Below, in pieces: positions 1 through 5,825 of a DNA stretch of 8,669 nt. Source of the stretch: Phycisphaerales bacterium (lineage in GTDB: Bacteria > Planctomycetota > Phycisphaerae > Phycisphaerales > SM1A02); contig JAGQOI010000245.1 of assembly GCA_020427625.1 (NCBI GenBank), positions 1 through 8,669 of the forward strand. Direction: 5' to 3'. A model generated the notes under the pieces. The model was not told where the DNA came from, did not search any database, and worked only from the letters and a program-made list of their open reading frames with translations. The translations under genes and the position numbers were made by a program. Numbering within the stretch: the first letter of the stretch is position 1; every line of letters starts with the position of its first letter.

Positions 1-1
1 C

Positions 2-994
2 CCGGCCTACGGCGCGTTGTCGGGCAACACGCCGGACGCGATCCGGTCCGGCGAGGGCGGGCGGGTGGACGAGGCGACGCAGGCGATCAAGAAGCATCCC
101 GCGGACTTCATGCTGTGGAAGCCGGACCCGTCGCACCTCATGAAGTGGCCGAGTCCGTGGGGCGAGGGATATCCGGGGTGGCACCTCGAGTGCTCGGTGA
201 TGGCCGCGACGCTGCTCGGCGGCGGGAGCGGCGGCGTGATCGATCTGCATTCCGGCGGCGAGGACAACATCTTTCCGCACCACGAGTGCGAGATCGCGCA
301 ATCGTGCTGCGGGAGCGGGCAGGCGCAGTTCGCGCGGTACTGGTTCCACACGCGATTCCTCATCGTCGAGGGCGAGAAGATGTCCAAGTCGAAGGGCAAC
401 TTCTTCACGGTGCGGGATCTGCTCGCGAAGGGCGCGACGCCGGCCGCGATCCGGCTGGAACTCATCCGGACCCACTACCGAAGCCAGGCGAACTTCACCG
501 TGCAGGGTCTGCGGGAGCAGCAGCGTCAGATCGATCGCTGGGTTCGTCTGCGCGACTGGCTCACGGAACATCGGGACGCGCCGTGCCCGACGCCGGGTCC
601 GCTGGCCCAGGCGCTGCCGGTCTTCACGGCGGAACTCGCGAACGATCTCAACGTGAGCGGCGCGCTCGGTGCGCTGAGCAAGGCCGCCGGGTCGTACACC
701 GTCACCGCGCCGCCGCCGCCGAGCACCGGCCCGGGCACGCACGCGGCCGAACTCGACGCGCTGATGCGGATGAACTCGGTGCTCGCCGTGTTCGACATCG
801 ATCACGTCGCCGACGCGTCGGGCGGGGACGACGATCTGGCGTCGACGGTGGAAGCGAAGATCGCCGAGCGGAATGCCGCCCGGGCCGCGAAGGACTGGGC
901 CGCGGCCGACCGGGTCCGCGACGAACTCACCGCCCTCGGCGTCGCGATCAAGGACGGCGCGGGCGGCACGACGTGGACGCGGATCGTGCAGTAG
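2..994 (+). CDS. cysS: Cysteinyl-tRNA synthetase, C-terminal part (5' end outside window)
   Basis: Class I aminoacyl-tRNA synthetase that charges tRNA-Cys with cysteine in the cytoplasm. The frame is open from the left edge, and 330 residues are visible. By comparison with E. coli CysRS (about 460 residues) roughly 130-150 N-terminal residues are missing, including the HIGH motif and the first zinc Cys. The visible part contains the family landmarks in order: YGALSG, DFMLWKPD, WPSPWGEGYPGWHLECS (Cys zinc ligand), FPHHECEIAQS (His and Glu zinc ligands, with Cys where most enzymes have Asn), EKMSKSKGN (the KMSKS ATP loop), FFTVRDLL and THYRSQANFT. The C-terminus, KDWAAADRVRDEL then DGAGGTTW, matches the usual CysRS end. 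The usual DDFNT-like motif reads NDLNV. The TTG at 17 is only an internal Leu codon, not a start. The next gene, coaE, starts 68 bases downstream on the same strand. Confidence 0.97.
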   Translation, partial: PAYGALSGNTPDAIRSGEGGRVDEATQAIKKHPADFMLWKPDPSHLMKWPSPWGEGYPGWHLECSVMAATLLGGGSGGVIDLHSGGEDNIFPHHECEIAQSCCGSGQAQFARYWFHTRFLIVEGEKMSKSKGNFFTVRDLLAKGATPAAIRLELIRTHYRSQANFTVQGLREQQRQIDRWVRLRDWLTEHRDAPCPTPGPLAQALPVFTAELANDLNVSGALGALSKAAGSYTVTAPPPPSTGPGTHAAELDALMRMNSVLAVFDIDHVADASGGDDDLASTVEAKIAERNAARAAKDWAAADRVRDELTALGVAIKDGAGGTTWTRIVQ

Positions 995-1050
995 GCGGCG
1001 GTCGGCGGCGCGTTCGTTGATGCGGCGGCGCGGCGATCAGGCCCGCCCGG

Positions 1051-1056
1051 TACACT
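1051..1056 (+). promoter_or_regulatory. Candidate -10 element (TACACT) for a leaderless coaE transcript
   Basis: TACACT fits the TANNNT form of a sigma-70-type -10 box and ends 6 bases before the coaE ATG. There is no purine-rich ribosome site in front of that ATG. If the box is used, transcription would begin at or next to the start codon and give a leaderless mRNA. No recognisable -35 hexamer lies 16-18 bases upstream (that stretch is GC-rich), so the call rests on the -10 box and its spacing only. Confidence 0.3.
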
Positions 1057-1062
1057 TTCGTC

Positions 1063-1698
1063 ATGGCCGCCGCGCGTTCCTCTCGTCCTCGTCCGCCGGT
1101 GATCGGGCTCGCCGGGGGGATCGGTGCGGGCAAGTCGACGGTGGCGCGGATCCTGGCCGAGTTCGGGTGCGTCGTCGTCGATTCCGACGAACTCGGTCGG
1201 GCGGCACTGCGTGATCCGGAGATTCGTCGGACGATCGTCTCGTGGTGGGGCGCGGGCATGCTCGACGCGTCGGGCGAGGTGGATCGGCGGGCGGTCGCGT
1301 CGATCGTGTTCACGGACGCGTCGCAGCGCGCGCGCCTGGAATCACTCACGCATCCGTGGATCGAGGCACGTCGGCTGGAGCGGTTCGCGGCGGCGCCGGC
1401 CGGGGCCCGGGCGCTGGTCATCGACGCGCCGCTACTGTACGAGGCGGGTCTGGACGCGTCATGCGATGCGGTGGTGTTCGTGGACGCGGATCGATCGGCG
1501 CGGGTTCGTCGGGTGATGGAGACGCGGGGGTGGGACGAATCGGAGCTGGGGCGGCGGGAGGAATCGCAGCTTCCGCTTGACGAGAAGCGTCGGCGGGCCC
1601 ATCATATGGTCCGCAACACCGGAGACCTCAGCGTGCTTCGGGACCGGGTGCGTGCGGTGCTCGAGGCCATCGTCGAGCGCTCGCGGCAGAATGCGTGA
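1063..1698 (+). CDS. coaE: Dephospho-CoA kinase
   Basis: Cytoplasmic P-loop kinase that phosphorylates the 3'-hydroxyl of the ribose in dephospho-CoA, the final step of coenzyme A synthesis. The 211-residue product is near the normal family length (about 200). Visible motifs are: Walker A GGIGAGKST at residues 18-26; DSDELGR at 40-46, matching the family's D-(A/S)-D region after the second strand; the THP motif at 96-98; DAPLLYEAG at 121-129, matching the (D)-(V/I)-PLL-(Y/F)-E signature; and a lid/adenine segment RREESQL near 164-170. The usual late V-I-D-N-x-G motif reads MVRNTG at 182-187, with Arg in place of Asp. The ATG at 1063 is chosen because the conserved strand begins only about a dozen residues later. 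No Shine-Dalgarno sequence precedes it. It lies between cysS and rho on the same strand. Confidence 0.96.
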   Translation: MAAARSSRPRPPVIGLAGGIGAGKSTVARILAEFGCVVVDSDELGRAALRDPEIRRTIVSWWGAGMLDASGEVDRRAVASIVFTDASQRARLESLTHPWIEARRLERFAAAPAGARALVIDAPLLYEAGLDASCDAVVFVDADRSARVRRVMETRGWDESELGRREESQLPLDEKRRRAHHMVRNTGDLSVLRDRVRAVLEAIVERSRQNA

Positions 1699-1786
1699 CC
1701 GTCGCGTCGCGGATCGGCCGCCGGAACTGTCAAAGTTGATCGGGTTCAGGATGAACCACCCGGCGGCGACACGGTCGCCCGGTACC

Positions 1787-1814
1787 CAGATCGTGATTCT
1801 CAGATCGTGACTCA
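1787..1814 (+). repeat. Two tandem copies of a 14-base unit in the rho leader
   Basis: CAGATCGTGATTCT at 1787-1800 is followed directly by CAGATCGTGACTCA at 1801-1814. The first ten bases are identical, and 12 of 14 positions match overall. The copies lie about 165 bases before the rho start codon. Spaced direct repeats can be operator half-sites facing the same side of the helix, but the 14-base period is not a whole number of helical turns. A simple duplication is equally possible. Confidence 0.6.
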
Positions 1815-1872
1815 AGGACCCCGGCTCCGTCGTCAGCAGGCGTGACGAGCCTGTCCGTTCGACGAAGTCCCG

Positions 1873-1889
1873 TCTCTCTCCCTTTCTTC
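1873..1889 (+). promoter_or_regulatory. Pyrimidine tract, possible Rho loading (rut-like) site in rho's own leader
   Basis: The 17 bases TCTCTCTCCCTTTCTTC contain no purine and are rich in YC dinucleotides, the preferred ligand of the Rho primary RNA-binding domain. In a sequence where G is very frequent, this run stands out. It lies about 90 bases before the rho start codon, and a small hairpin follows at 1907-1920. A C-rich, G-poor stretch in the untranslated leader of rho is what an autogenous attenuation site needs. Binding is inferred, not shown. Confidence 0.35.
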
Positions 1890-1962
1890 AGGACGGTCGA
1901 CGCCTTCCGGACGACTCCGGCCGCCGCGATGCCATCGGGTGCGGGGCGGGCGCCTCGACAGC

Positions 1963-1967
1963 AAGGA
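1963..1967 (+). promoter_or_regulatory. Ribosome binding site deciding the rho start
   Basis: AAGGA lies 9 bases before the ATG at 1977. It favours this ATG over the in-frame GTG at 1842 and the in-frame ATG at 1929. Confidence 0.65.
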
Positions 1968-1976
1968 ACGCCTCTC

Positions 1977-3413
1977 ATGGCCAGCAAGAAGTCTCGTCGT
2001 CGCCGCAGTCGCAAGGACTCGGGCGACCGTTCCGTCGCCGCCGCGACGATGACCCTCGAACCGGGACAGGTGCCGTCCGACGAGGAACTCGAACGGGAGG
2101 CCCTGGCTCTCGAGGACGAGATCCAGGACCGGTACAACATGGCCAAGAAGGACGACCTGAACATGGCCGCCCTTCAGAAGATGTCCAACGACGCCCTCGG
2201 CAAGCTGGCGAAGGGCGAGGGCATCGAGGGCTATTCGACGCTTCCGAAGCAGAAGCTCGTCTTCGAGATCCTCCGATCCCGCGCCCAGAAGCAGGGACTC
2301 ATGGTCGCCGAGGGGACGCTGGAGATCATGCCCGACGGCTTCGGCTTCCTGCGGAGCCCGGAGTACTCCTACCTGCCGTGCGCCGACGACGTGTACATCA
2401 GCCCGTCGCAGGTGCGCCGCTTCGGCCTCCGCAAGGGCCAGGTCGTGCGGGGCGTGATCCGTCCGCCGAAGGAGGCCGAGACGTACTTTGCGCTGCTGCG
2501 GGTCGAGGAGGTCAACGGTCGCGACCCGGAGTCGCTGCACGACCTGCCGAAGTTCGAGAACCTCACGCCGCTGCATCCGAACCGGCGCATCCACCTCGAA
2601 CACGATCCGTCGCAGATCGAGACGCGGGTGATCGACCTCGTCACGCCGCTCGGGTTCGGCCAGCGGGCGCTCATCGTCGCGCCGCCCCGCACGGGCAAGA
2701 CGGTCATTCTCCAGCAGATGACGAACGCGATCGCGAAGAACCATCCCGAGGCGAAGGTGATCGTGCTGCTCATCGACGAGCGTCCGGAGGAGGTCACCGA
2801 CTTCAAGCGCAACACGCCGCCGTCGGTCGAGGTCGTCGCGAGCACGTTCGACGAGGAGGCGCACCGGCACATCCAGGTGTCGGAGATGGTCGCCGAGAAG
2901 GCCCGGCGCATGGTGGAGTACGGCGACGACGTCGTGATCCTGCTCGACTCGATCACCCGTCTCGCCCGCGGCTACAACAATGCGATGCCGAACACCGGCA
3001 AGATCGGCACCGGCGGCGTGGACACCCAGGCCCTCATCAAGCCCAAGAAGTTCTTCGGCTCCGCCCGCAACATCGAGAACGGCGGCTCGCTGACCATCAT
3101 CGGCACCGCCCTCGTCGACACCGGCTCCAAGGCCGACGAAGTCATCTTCGAGGAGTTCAAGGGCACCGGCAACGCCGAGCTTCACCTCACCCGCAAGCTC
3201 GTCGAGAAGCGCGTGTGGCCGGCCATCGACATCTCCGCCTCGGGCACCCGGCGCGAGGAACTGCTCCTCGACCCGAAGGAACTCGAACTCGTCGTCCGCC
3301 TCCGCAAGGTCGTCGCGGACATGAACGTCGTCGAGGCCATGGAACTCCTCCGCAACCGCATGCTCAAATCGAAGTCCAACGCCGAGTTCCTCATCACGAT
3401 GAACCTCGGCTGA
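1977..3413 (+). CDS. rho: Transcription termination factor Rho
   Basis: Hexameric RNA-dependent ATPase and helicase that loads on unstructured C-rich RNA and terminates transcription. From the ATG at 1977 the product has 478 residues, against 419 in E. coli. The extra length is an N-terminal extension: a very basic start (KKSRRRRSRK, residues 4-13), then an acidic stretch (about 34-52). The order after that is: Rho N-terminal helical domain (about 61-105), cold-shock-like RNA-binding domain (about 110-180, with DGFGFLRSPEYSYLP and DDVYISPSQ), and the RecA-like motor. In the motor, the P-loop APPRTGKT is at 235-242, LLIDERPEEV at 264-273, Walker B ILLDSITRLARGYN at 321-334, and the R/Q-loop region GTGGVDTQAL at 344-353. 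EEFKGTGNAELHL follows at 392-404. Compared with E. coli, the P-loop has Arg-Thr for Lys181-Ala182, and Phe276 sits at the Met219 position. Its 3' end faces the restriction cassette 11 bases away, leaving no room for a terminator in the gap. Confidence 0.97.
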   Translation: MASKKSRRRRSRKDSGDRSVAAATMTLEPGQVPSDEELEREALALEDEIQDRYNMAKKDDLNMAALQKMSNDALGKLAKGEGIEGYSTLPKQKLVFEILRSRAQKQGLMVAEGTLEIMPDGFGFLRSPEYSYLPCADDVYISPSQVRRFGLRKGQVVRGVIRPPKEAETYFALLRVEEVNGRDPESLHDLPKFENLTPLHPNRRIHLEHDPSQIETRVIDLVTPLGFGQRALIVAPPRTGKTVILQQMTNAIAKNHPEAKVIVLLIDERPEEVTDFKRNTPPSVEVVASTFDEEAHRHIQVSEMVAEKARRMVEYGDDVVILLDSITRLARGYNNAMPNTGKIGTGGVDTQALIKPKKFFGSARNIENGGSLTIIGTALVDTGSKADEVIFEEFKGTGNAELHLTRKLVEKRVWPAIDISASGTRREELLLDPKELELVVRLRKVVADMNVVEAMELLRNRMLKSKSNAEFLITMNLG

Positions 3414-3424
3414 GCCGGCGGCTG

Positions 3425-4276
3425 CTAACGACAGACTCGCGGGCAGAACTCCGCGACATCATCTCGCGACAGGATCGGGGAGTCGTCGGACCACTCCACA
3501 CGTCGCGTCGATGCTTCCAGCGCTGGTGCGGCAAAGACGAATCGTCGATCATATTGCTCGTAGAGCGTCTCGAAGAACCTTGTCACGCTCAAGACGCTGG
3601 CGGGCGGAGGAAAGCCGTCGAAGAGCGTGCCGACGGCAGGTTCCTCCGGAAGCACCAGAGACAGAGCAACCGCCTCGTACTTGCTCGGCTCGGCGCGAAT
3701 GTCATCCCTTCCCGCCAGTCGGACAAGCACGTCGTGATACCGTCGAATCGAGTCCACGACCTGCCCGCCTTGCAGGATCGCGCAGTCGTTCTTCGGCAGG
3801 TCGTCATGCTCACGATTCCCTCGCAAGACGACGAGGTAGCCGTAGACGAGCGCCGGGTACGCGATGTGCAGATTCGTGCAGTCGCCAACCGCTTCCTCCA
3901 TGCGATTCGTAAGATTACGGAACGCCTGAAGCGTCCCCTTGATCGAGACCGCCACGACCGGCCCGACACCGTCCTTGCAGACTGTGACATCGACGTTCTT
4001 GGTCTTCAGCCCGCCGAGCACGACTCGCTCACCGGAACCCGCCCGATCGACATCGAACGCGAGCCGAATGCGATGACCTTGGCGCCTCGCGACCAGCGGT
4101 GGCCTCGGCGTCACGTCCTCCGGCAGGAATCCGCCTTCGATCACCAACCGTGACGCGACGTACCAGTGCAACGGCCTGATGTGGCCCTGTCCCTGATGTC
4201 CGGTCGCGTTCCGCGCAAAGGCAGCCAGCGCCTGCCTCAGCGTCGTCCATTCACACCGTGCCGGCTTCTTCGCCAT
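3425..4276 (-). CDS. Putative type II-like restriction endonuclease (PD-(D/E)XK fold, SXK variant)
   Basis: The 283-residue protein is encoded directly after an adenine DNA methyltransferase, with a 26-base overlap, the usual setting of a cognate restriction enzyme. No family was recognised with certainty. Residues 94-151 look like a PD-(D/E)XK nuclease core: NVDVTV (Asp96), then a hydrophobic strand VVAVSIK (Ser111, Lys113), then a helix with NRMEEAVG (Glu127, Glu128) and a final strand GYLVVL. Ser replaces the usual acidic residue two before the Lys, and Glu127 lies exactly 14 residues after Lys113. NgoMIV and Cfr10I use that spacing for a relocated catalytic Glu. The F-x-N-x-x-NR-x-EEA-x-G pattern also recalls the XhoI/PaeR7I group from memory. 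The C-terminal half (160-283) shows nothing recognisable. There is no signal peptide or membrane segment. No Shine-Dalgarno precedes the ATG, so translation is probably coupled to the methyltransferase. GC content is lower than in the flanking genes, suggesting transfer. The recognition site cannot be read from sequence. Confidence 0.65.
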   Translation of the reverse strand: MAKKPARCEWTTLRQALAAFARNATGHQGQGHIRPLHWYVASRLVIEGGFLPEDVTPRPPLVARRQGHRIRLAFDVDRAGSGERVVLGGLKTKNVDVTVCKDGVGPVVAVSIKGTLQAFRNLTNRMEEAVGDCTNLHIAYPALVYGYLVVLRGNREHDDLPKNDCAILQGGQVVDSIRRYHDVLVRLAGRDDIRAEPSKYEAVALSLVLPEEPAVGTLFDGFPPPASVLSVTRFFETLYEQYDRRFVFAAPALEASTRRVEWSDDSPILSRDDVAEFCPRVCR

Positions 4277-5726
4277 GATGTCGCCACCGCCGCATCTGCT
4301 CGATCCCGTCCGCGATCAGGTCCGTCACCCGAGTCGCCCCGGGCGAACCGCTCGTCAACACCACCCGCCCCGCCTCCCGCGGCTCGAGCTTGAGGAGACC
4401 ACCGCCGAGTGGGTGACCCTCGATCTCGCAACTGAGACGAGTGAACGGTCGCCGCCATGCCGTCATGAGCGCCAGCTTGGTCATCGACCCCGTCAAGCGG
4501 ACGACATGAACCGAATTCGTTGCGACGCAGCCGGCCTCATTGCGGACCAGCGCCGGAGAGCCGCCGCTCATGTATGACAAGAAGGCGTCCGGGACGGTGA
4601 CATCCGGAACCGACCACCACGGATCGCGGGACCGGCACTTGTAGCTCTCCCTCGCCGCGTCGGCCTCCTCGGACTGGAGGTACGCCGCCACCGGCCTCGG
4701 GATCGGTGTCTCCGGCGTGAGGTGCATCAGCAGGACCGGCTGATCATTCGCGATCCACCGGCGAACGAGTTGCGTGTTGATGGTTCCGTTCGCCAGCGAC
4801 CTGCCGTTCCGGACACTTCGCAGCAACAGACTGTCCGGAATCCCCAGCGCCTTCGCTCGGGAGGGGCGCAGGTGAAAGAACGCATTGGCGCCGGTCACGT
4901 AGCCGATCCCGACCCGAGCGATATCAGCGAGTCGACTCGCGCCTGACGCATCAGAGATCGAGCAGTAGAGTTCGCGGATCTCGTCGGACAGCAGGAACGG
5001 CCGCAGTCGACACCGCCACCGCCGCCAGTCACCGATATCGATCACAACGGATGGCGCCGGCGGGTGCGACGAGAAACCGAATTCCGTGGCCGCGGTGAAC
5101 CGGATCGACGTTGCCGCGCCCCCGAAGCCGGACGCCATGAGCAACCAGCAGTCCTCGCTCAGTCCGGGGAACAGCCGCTTCCTCACCGCGATCACGTGAA
5201 CCACTTCGAAATTGGCAAGCAAGTACTCGAGAACCGGGGTCGCGTACGGCGCGTGGCCGATTTCAGCAGGTACGACGAAGGCCATGCGACCGCCTTGCTT
5301 GAGCACGGTGGCTGCGGCAATGATGAAAGGAGCCCAGGAAGACGCCAACGAGGAGAACTTGACACCGTGTCTGCGACACAGCCGCTGGGCCGTCGCCCGA
5401 ACCTCACCGGCGAATCGTTGGTACCGGATGAACGGTGGATTCCCGGCCGCACATTCGAATCTCTCCTCCGTCGTGTCCGCCCATGCGAAGAAGTCCCCCT
5501 CATGAATGAGTGACCCCGGCGCCCGCTCATGCGCCGCCGCAACGGCGGCGGGATCCTGTTCAACCCCCACGCTATTGGCATGCTCCGCCAGGAACCGCCC
5601 ATCCCCACACGAGGGATCGAGCATGCGATCGGACGGCCGCCGAACGGCCCAGCGGACCAGCGACTTGACCACCACATCGGGCGTGTAGTACGCCCCGGCG
5701 GCTTTCTGTTTCGAGACTGCGATCAT
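4251..5726 (-). CDS. Type II adenine-N6 DNA methyltransferase, gamma class
   Basis: Transfers a methyl group from S-adenosylmethionine to N6 of adenine in a specific DNA site, protecting host DNA from the partner nuclease. The 491-residue protein has the motif order of gamma-class (M.TaqI-like) enzymes: motif X GAYYTPDVVV (11-20), SAM-binding motif I LDPSCGDG (36-43), a motif II acidic residue in GVEQD (54-58), and catalytic motif IV NPPF (96-99). A C-terminal target-recognition region follows from about 265, with IGYVTGANAFFHL (274-286), CRSRDPWWSVP (364-374) and NSVHVVRL (404-411), all typical of this group. NPPF instead of NPPY is an accepted variant. The ATG at 5726 puts motif X at the very N-terminus, as expected. 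No Shine-Dalgarno is seen, and a -10-like box lies 8 bases upstream, so the message may be leaderless. It is the first gene of the cassette, so methylation can precede cutting. No controller protein gene was seen. Base composition is less GC-rich than the neighbours. The DNA target is unknown. Confidence 0.93.
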   Translation of the reverse strand: MIAVSKQKAAGAYYTPDVVVKSLVRWAVRRPSDRMLDPSCGDGRFLAEHANSVGVEQDPAAVAAAHERAPGSLIHEGDFFAWADTTEERFECAAGNPPFIRYQRFAGEVRATAQRLCRRHGVKFSSLASSWAPFIIAAATVLKQGGRMAFVVPAEIGHAPYATPVLEYLLANFEVVHVIAVRKRLFPGLSEDCWLLMASGFGGAATSIRFTAATEFGFSSHPPAPSVVIDIGDWRRWRCRLRPFLLSDEIRELYCSISDASGASRLADIARVGIGYVTGANAFFHLRPSRAKALGIPDSLLLRSVRNGRSLANGTINTQLVRRWIANDQPVLLMHLTPETPIPRPVAAYLQSEEADAARESYKCRSRDPWWSVPDVTVPDAFLSYMSGGSPALVRNEAGCVATNSVHVVRLTGSMTKLALMTAWRRPFTRLSCEIEGHPLGGGLLKLEPREAGRVVLTSGSPGATRVTDLIADGIEQMRRWRHHGEEAGTV

Positions 5727-5734
5727 GGGCGCAC

Positions 5735-5740
5735 AGGATA
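5735..5740 (-). promoter_or_regulatory. Candidate -10 element (TATCCT) for the restriction-modification cassette
   Basis: On the minus strand TATCCT ends 8 bases before the methyltransferase ATG, in the most AT-rich intergenic stretch of the window. A start 6-8 bases downstream of the box would give a leaderless or nearly leaderless mRNA, in agreement with the lack of a ribosome site (the nearest GAGG is 14 bases away from the ATG). The hexamer 17 bases upstream reads AACATG, a poor -35 match. Confidence 0.35.
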
Positions 5741-5782
5741 CCTCAGCGCCGCCGAATCATGTTCGGATTTTGTACGTATTCG

Positions 5783-5819
5783 AAAAACAACCGCGAGGGG
5801 TCACGCCACCACAGGCCCC
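5783..5819 (-). terminator. Weak terminator-like hairpin and T tract after the beta-propeller operon
   Basis: Read on the minus strand just past the stop of the propeller gene, GGGG (5819-5816) can pair with CCCC (5800-5797). A T-rich run TTGTTTTT follows at 5790-5783. The stem is only four perfect pairs with one interrupted extension, and seven bases separate it from the T run, so a true intrinsic terminator is doubtful. If it fails, transcripts of the export operon would run into the restriction cassette, which lies in the same direction. Confidence 0.2.
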
Positions 5820-5825
5820 CAAGAT

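Larger units (their letters stand above)
1699..1976 (+). promoter_or_regulatory. Leader region upstream of rho, no gene recognised
   Basis: This 278-base gap separates coaE from the chosen rho start. It contains a tandem repeat at 1787-1814, a pyrimidine tract at 1873-1889, a small perfect hairpin at 1907-1920 (CCGGA, loop CGAC, TCCGG) and a purine-rich ribosome site at 1963-1967. The rho frame stays open upstream to a GTG at 1842, but those 45 codons are unlike the rest of Rho in composition and carry no Rho homology, so the stretch is read as leader. No convincing -35/-10 pair was found. Such a long leader fits the known pattern that rho is autoregulated by premature termination in E. coli and other bacteria. 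Application here is inference. Confidence 0.45.

Noticed and set aside
995..1062. Short GC repeats (CGGCGGCGCG) between cysS and coaE as a possible terminator or repeat element.
   Set aside because: They are direct, not inverted, repeats of simple GC composition with no T tract, and are expected by chance in this base composition.
1842..1976. In-frame 45-codon extension of Rho from a GTG.
   Set aside because: It has no Rho homology and different codon use, and includes the pyrimidine tract. The ATG at 1977 has a good Shine-Dalgarno and gives a typical basic N-terminus.
1833..3185. A long open frame antisense to rho (450 codons).
   Set aside because: It mirrors the strongly conserved rho gene. 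Its protein is a low-complexity run of Leu, Arg, Asp, Val and His, as expected from the complementary strand of high-GC coding DNA.
2378..4153. A 591-codon plus-strand frame from within rho into the restriction cassette.
   Set aside because: It is out of frame with rho and antisense to the nuclease gene. It crosses two independently supported genes and has no recognisable domain.
4185..5500. XhoI-type target (CTCGAG) avoidance as a clue to the recognition site.
   Set aside because: CTCGAG occurs several times in the window (for example near 185, 1659, 4382 and 5226). A methylated host need not avoid its site, so this gives no information on specificity.
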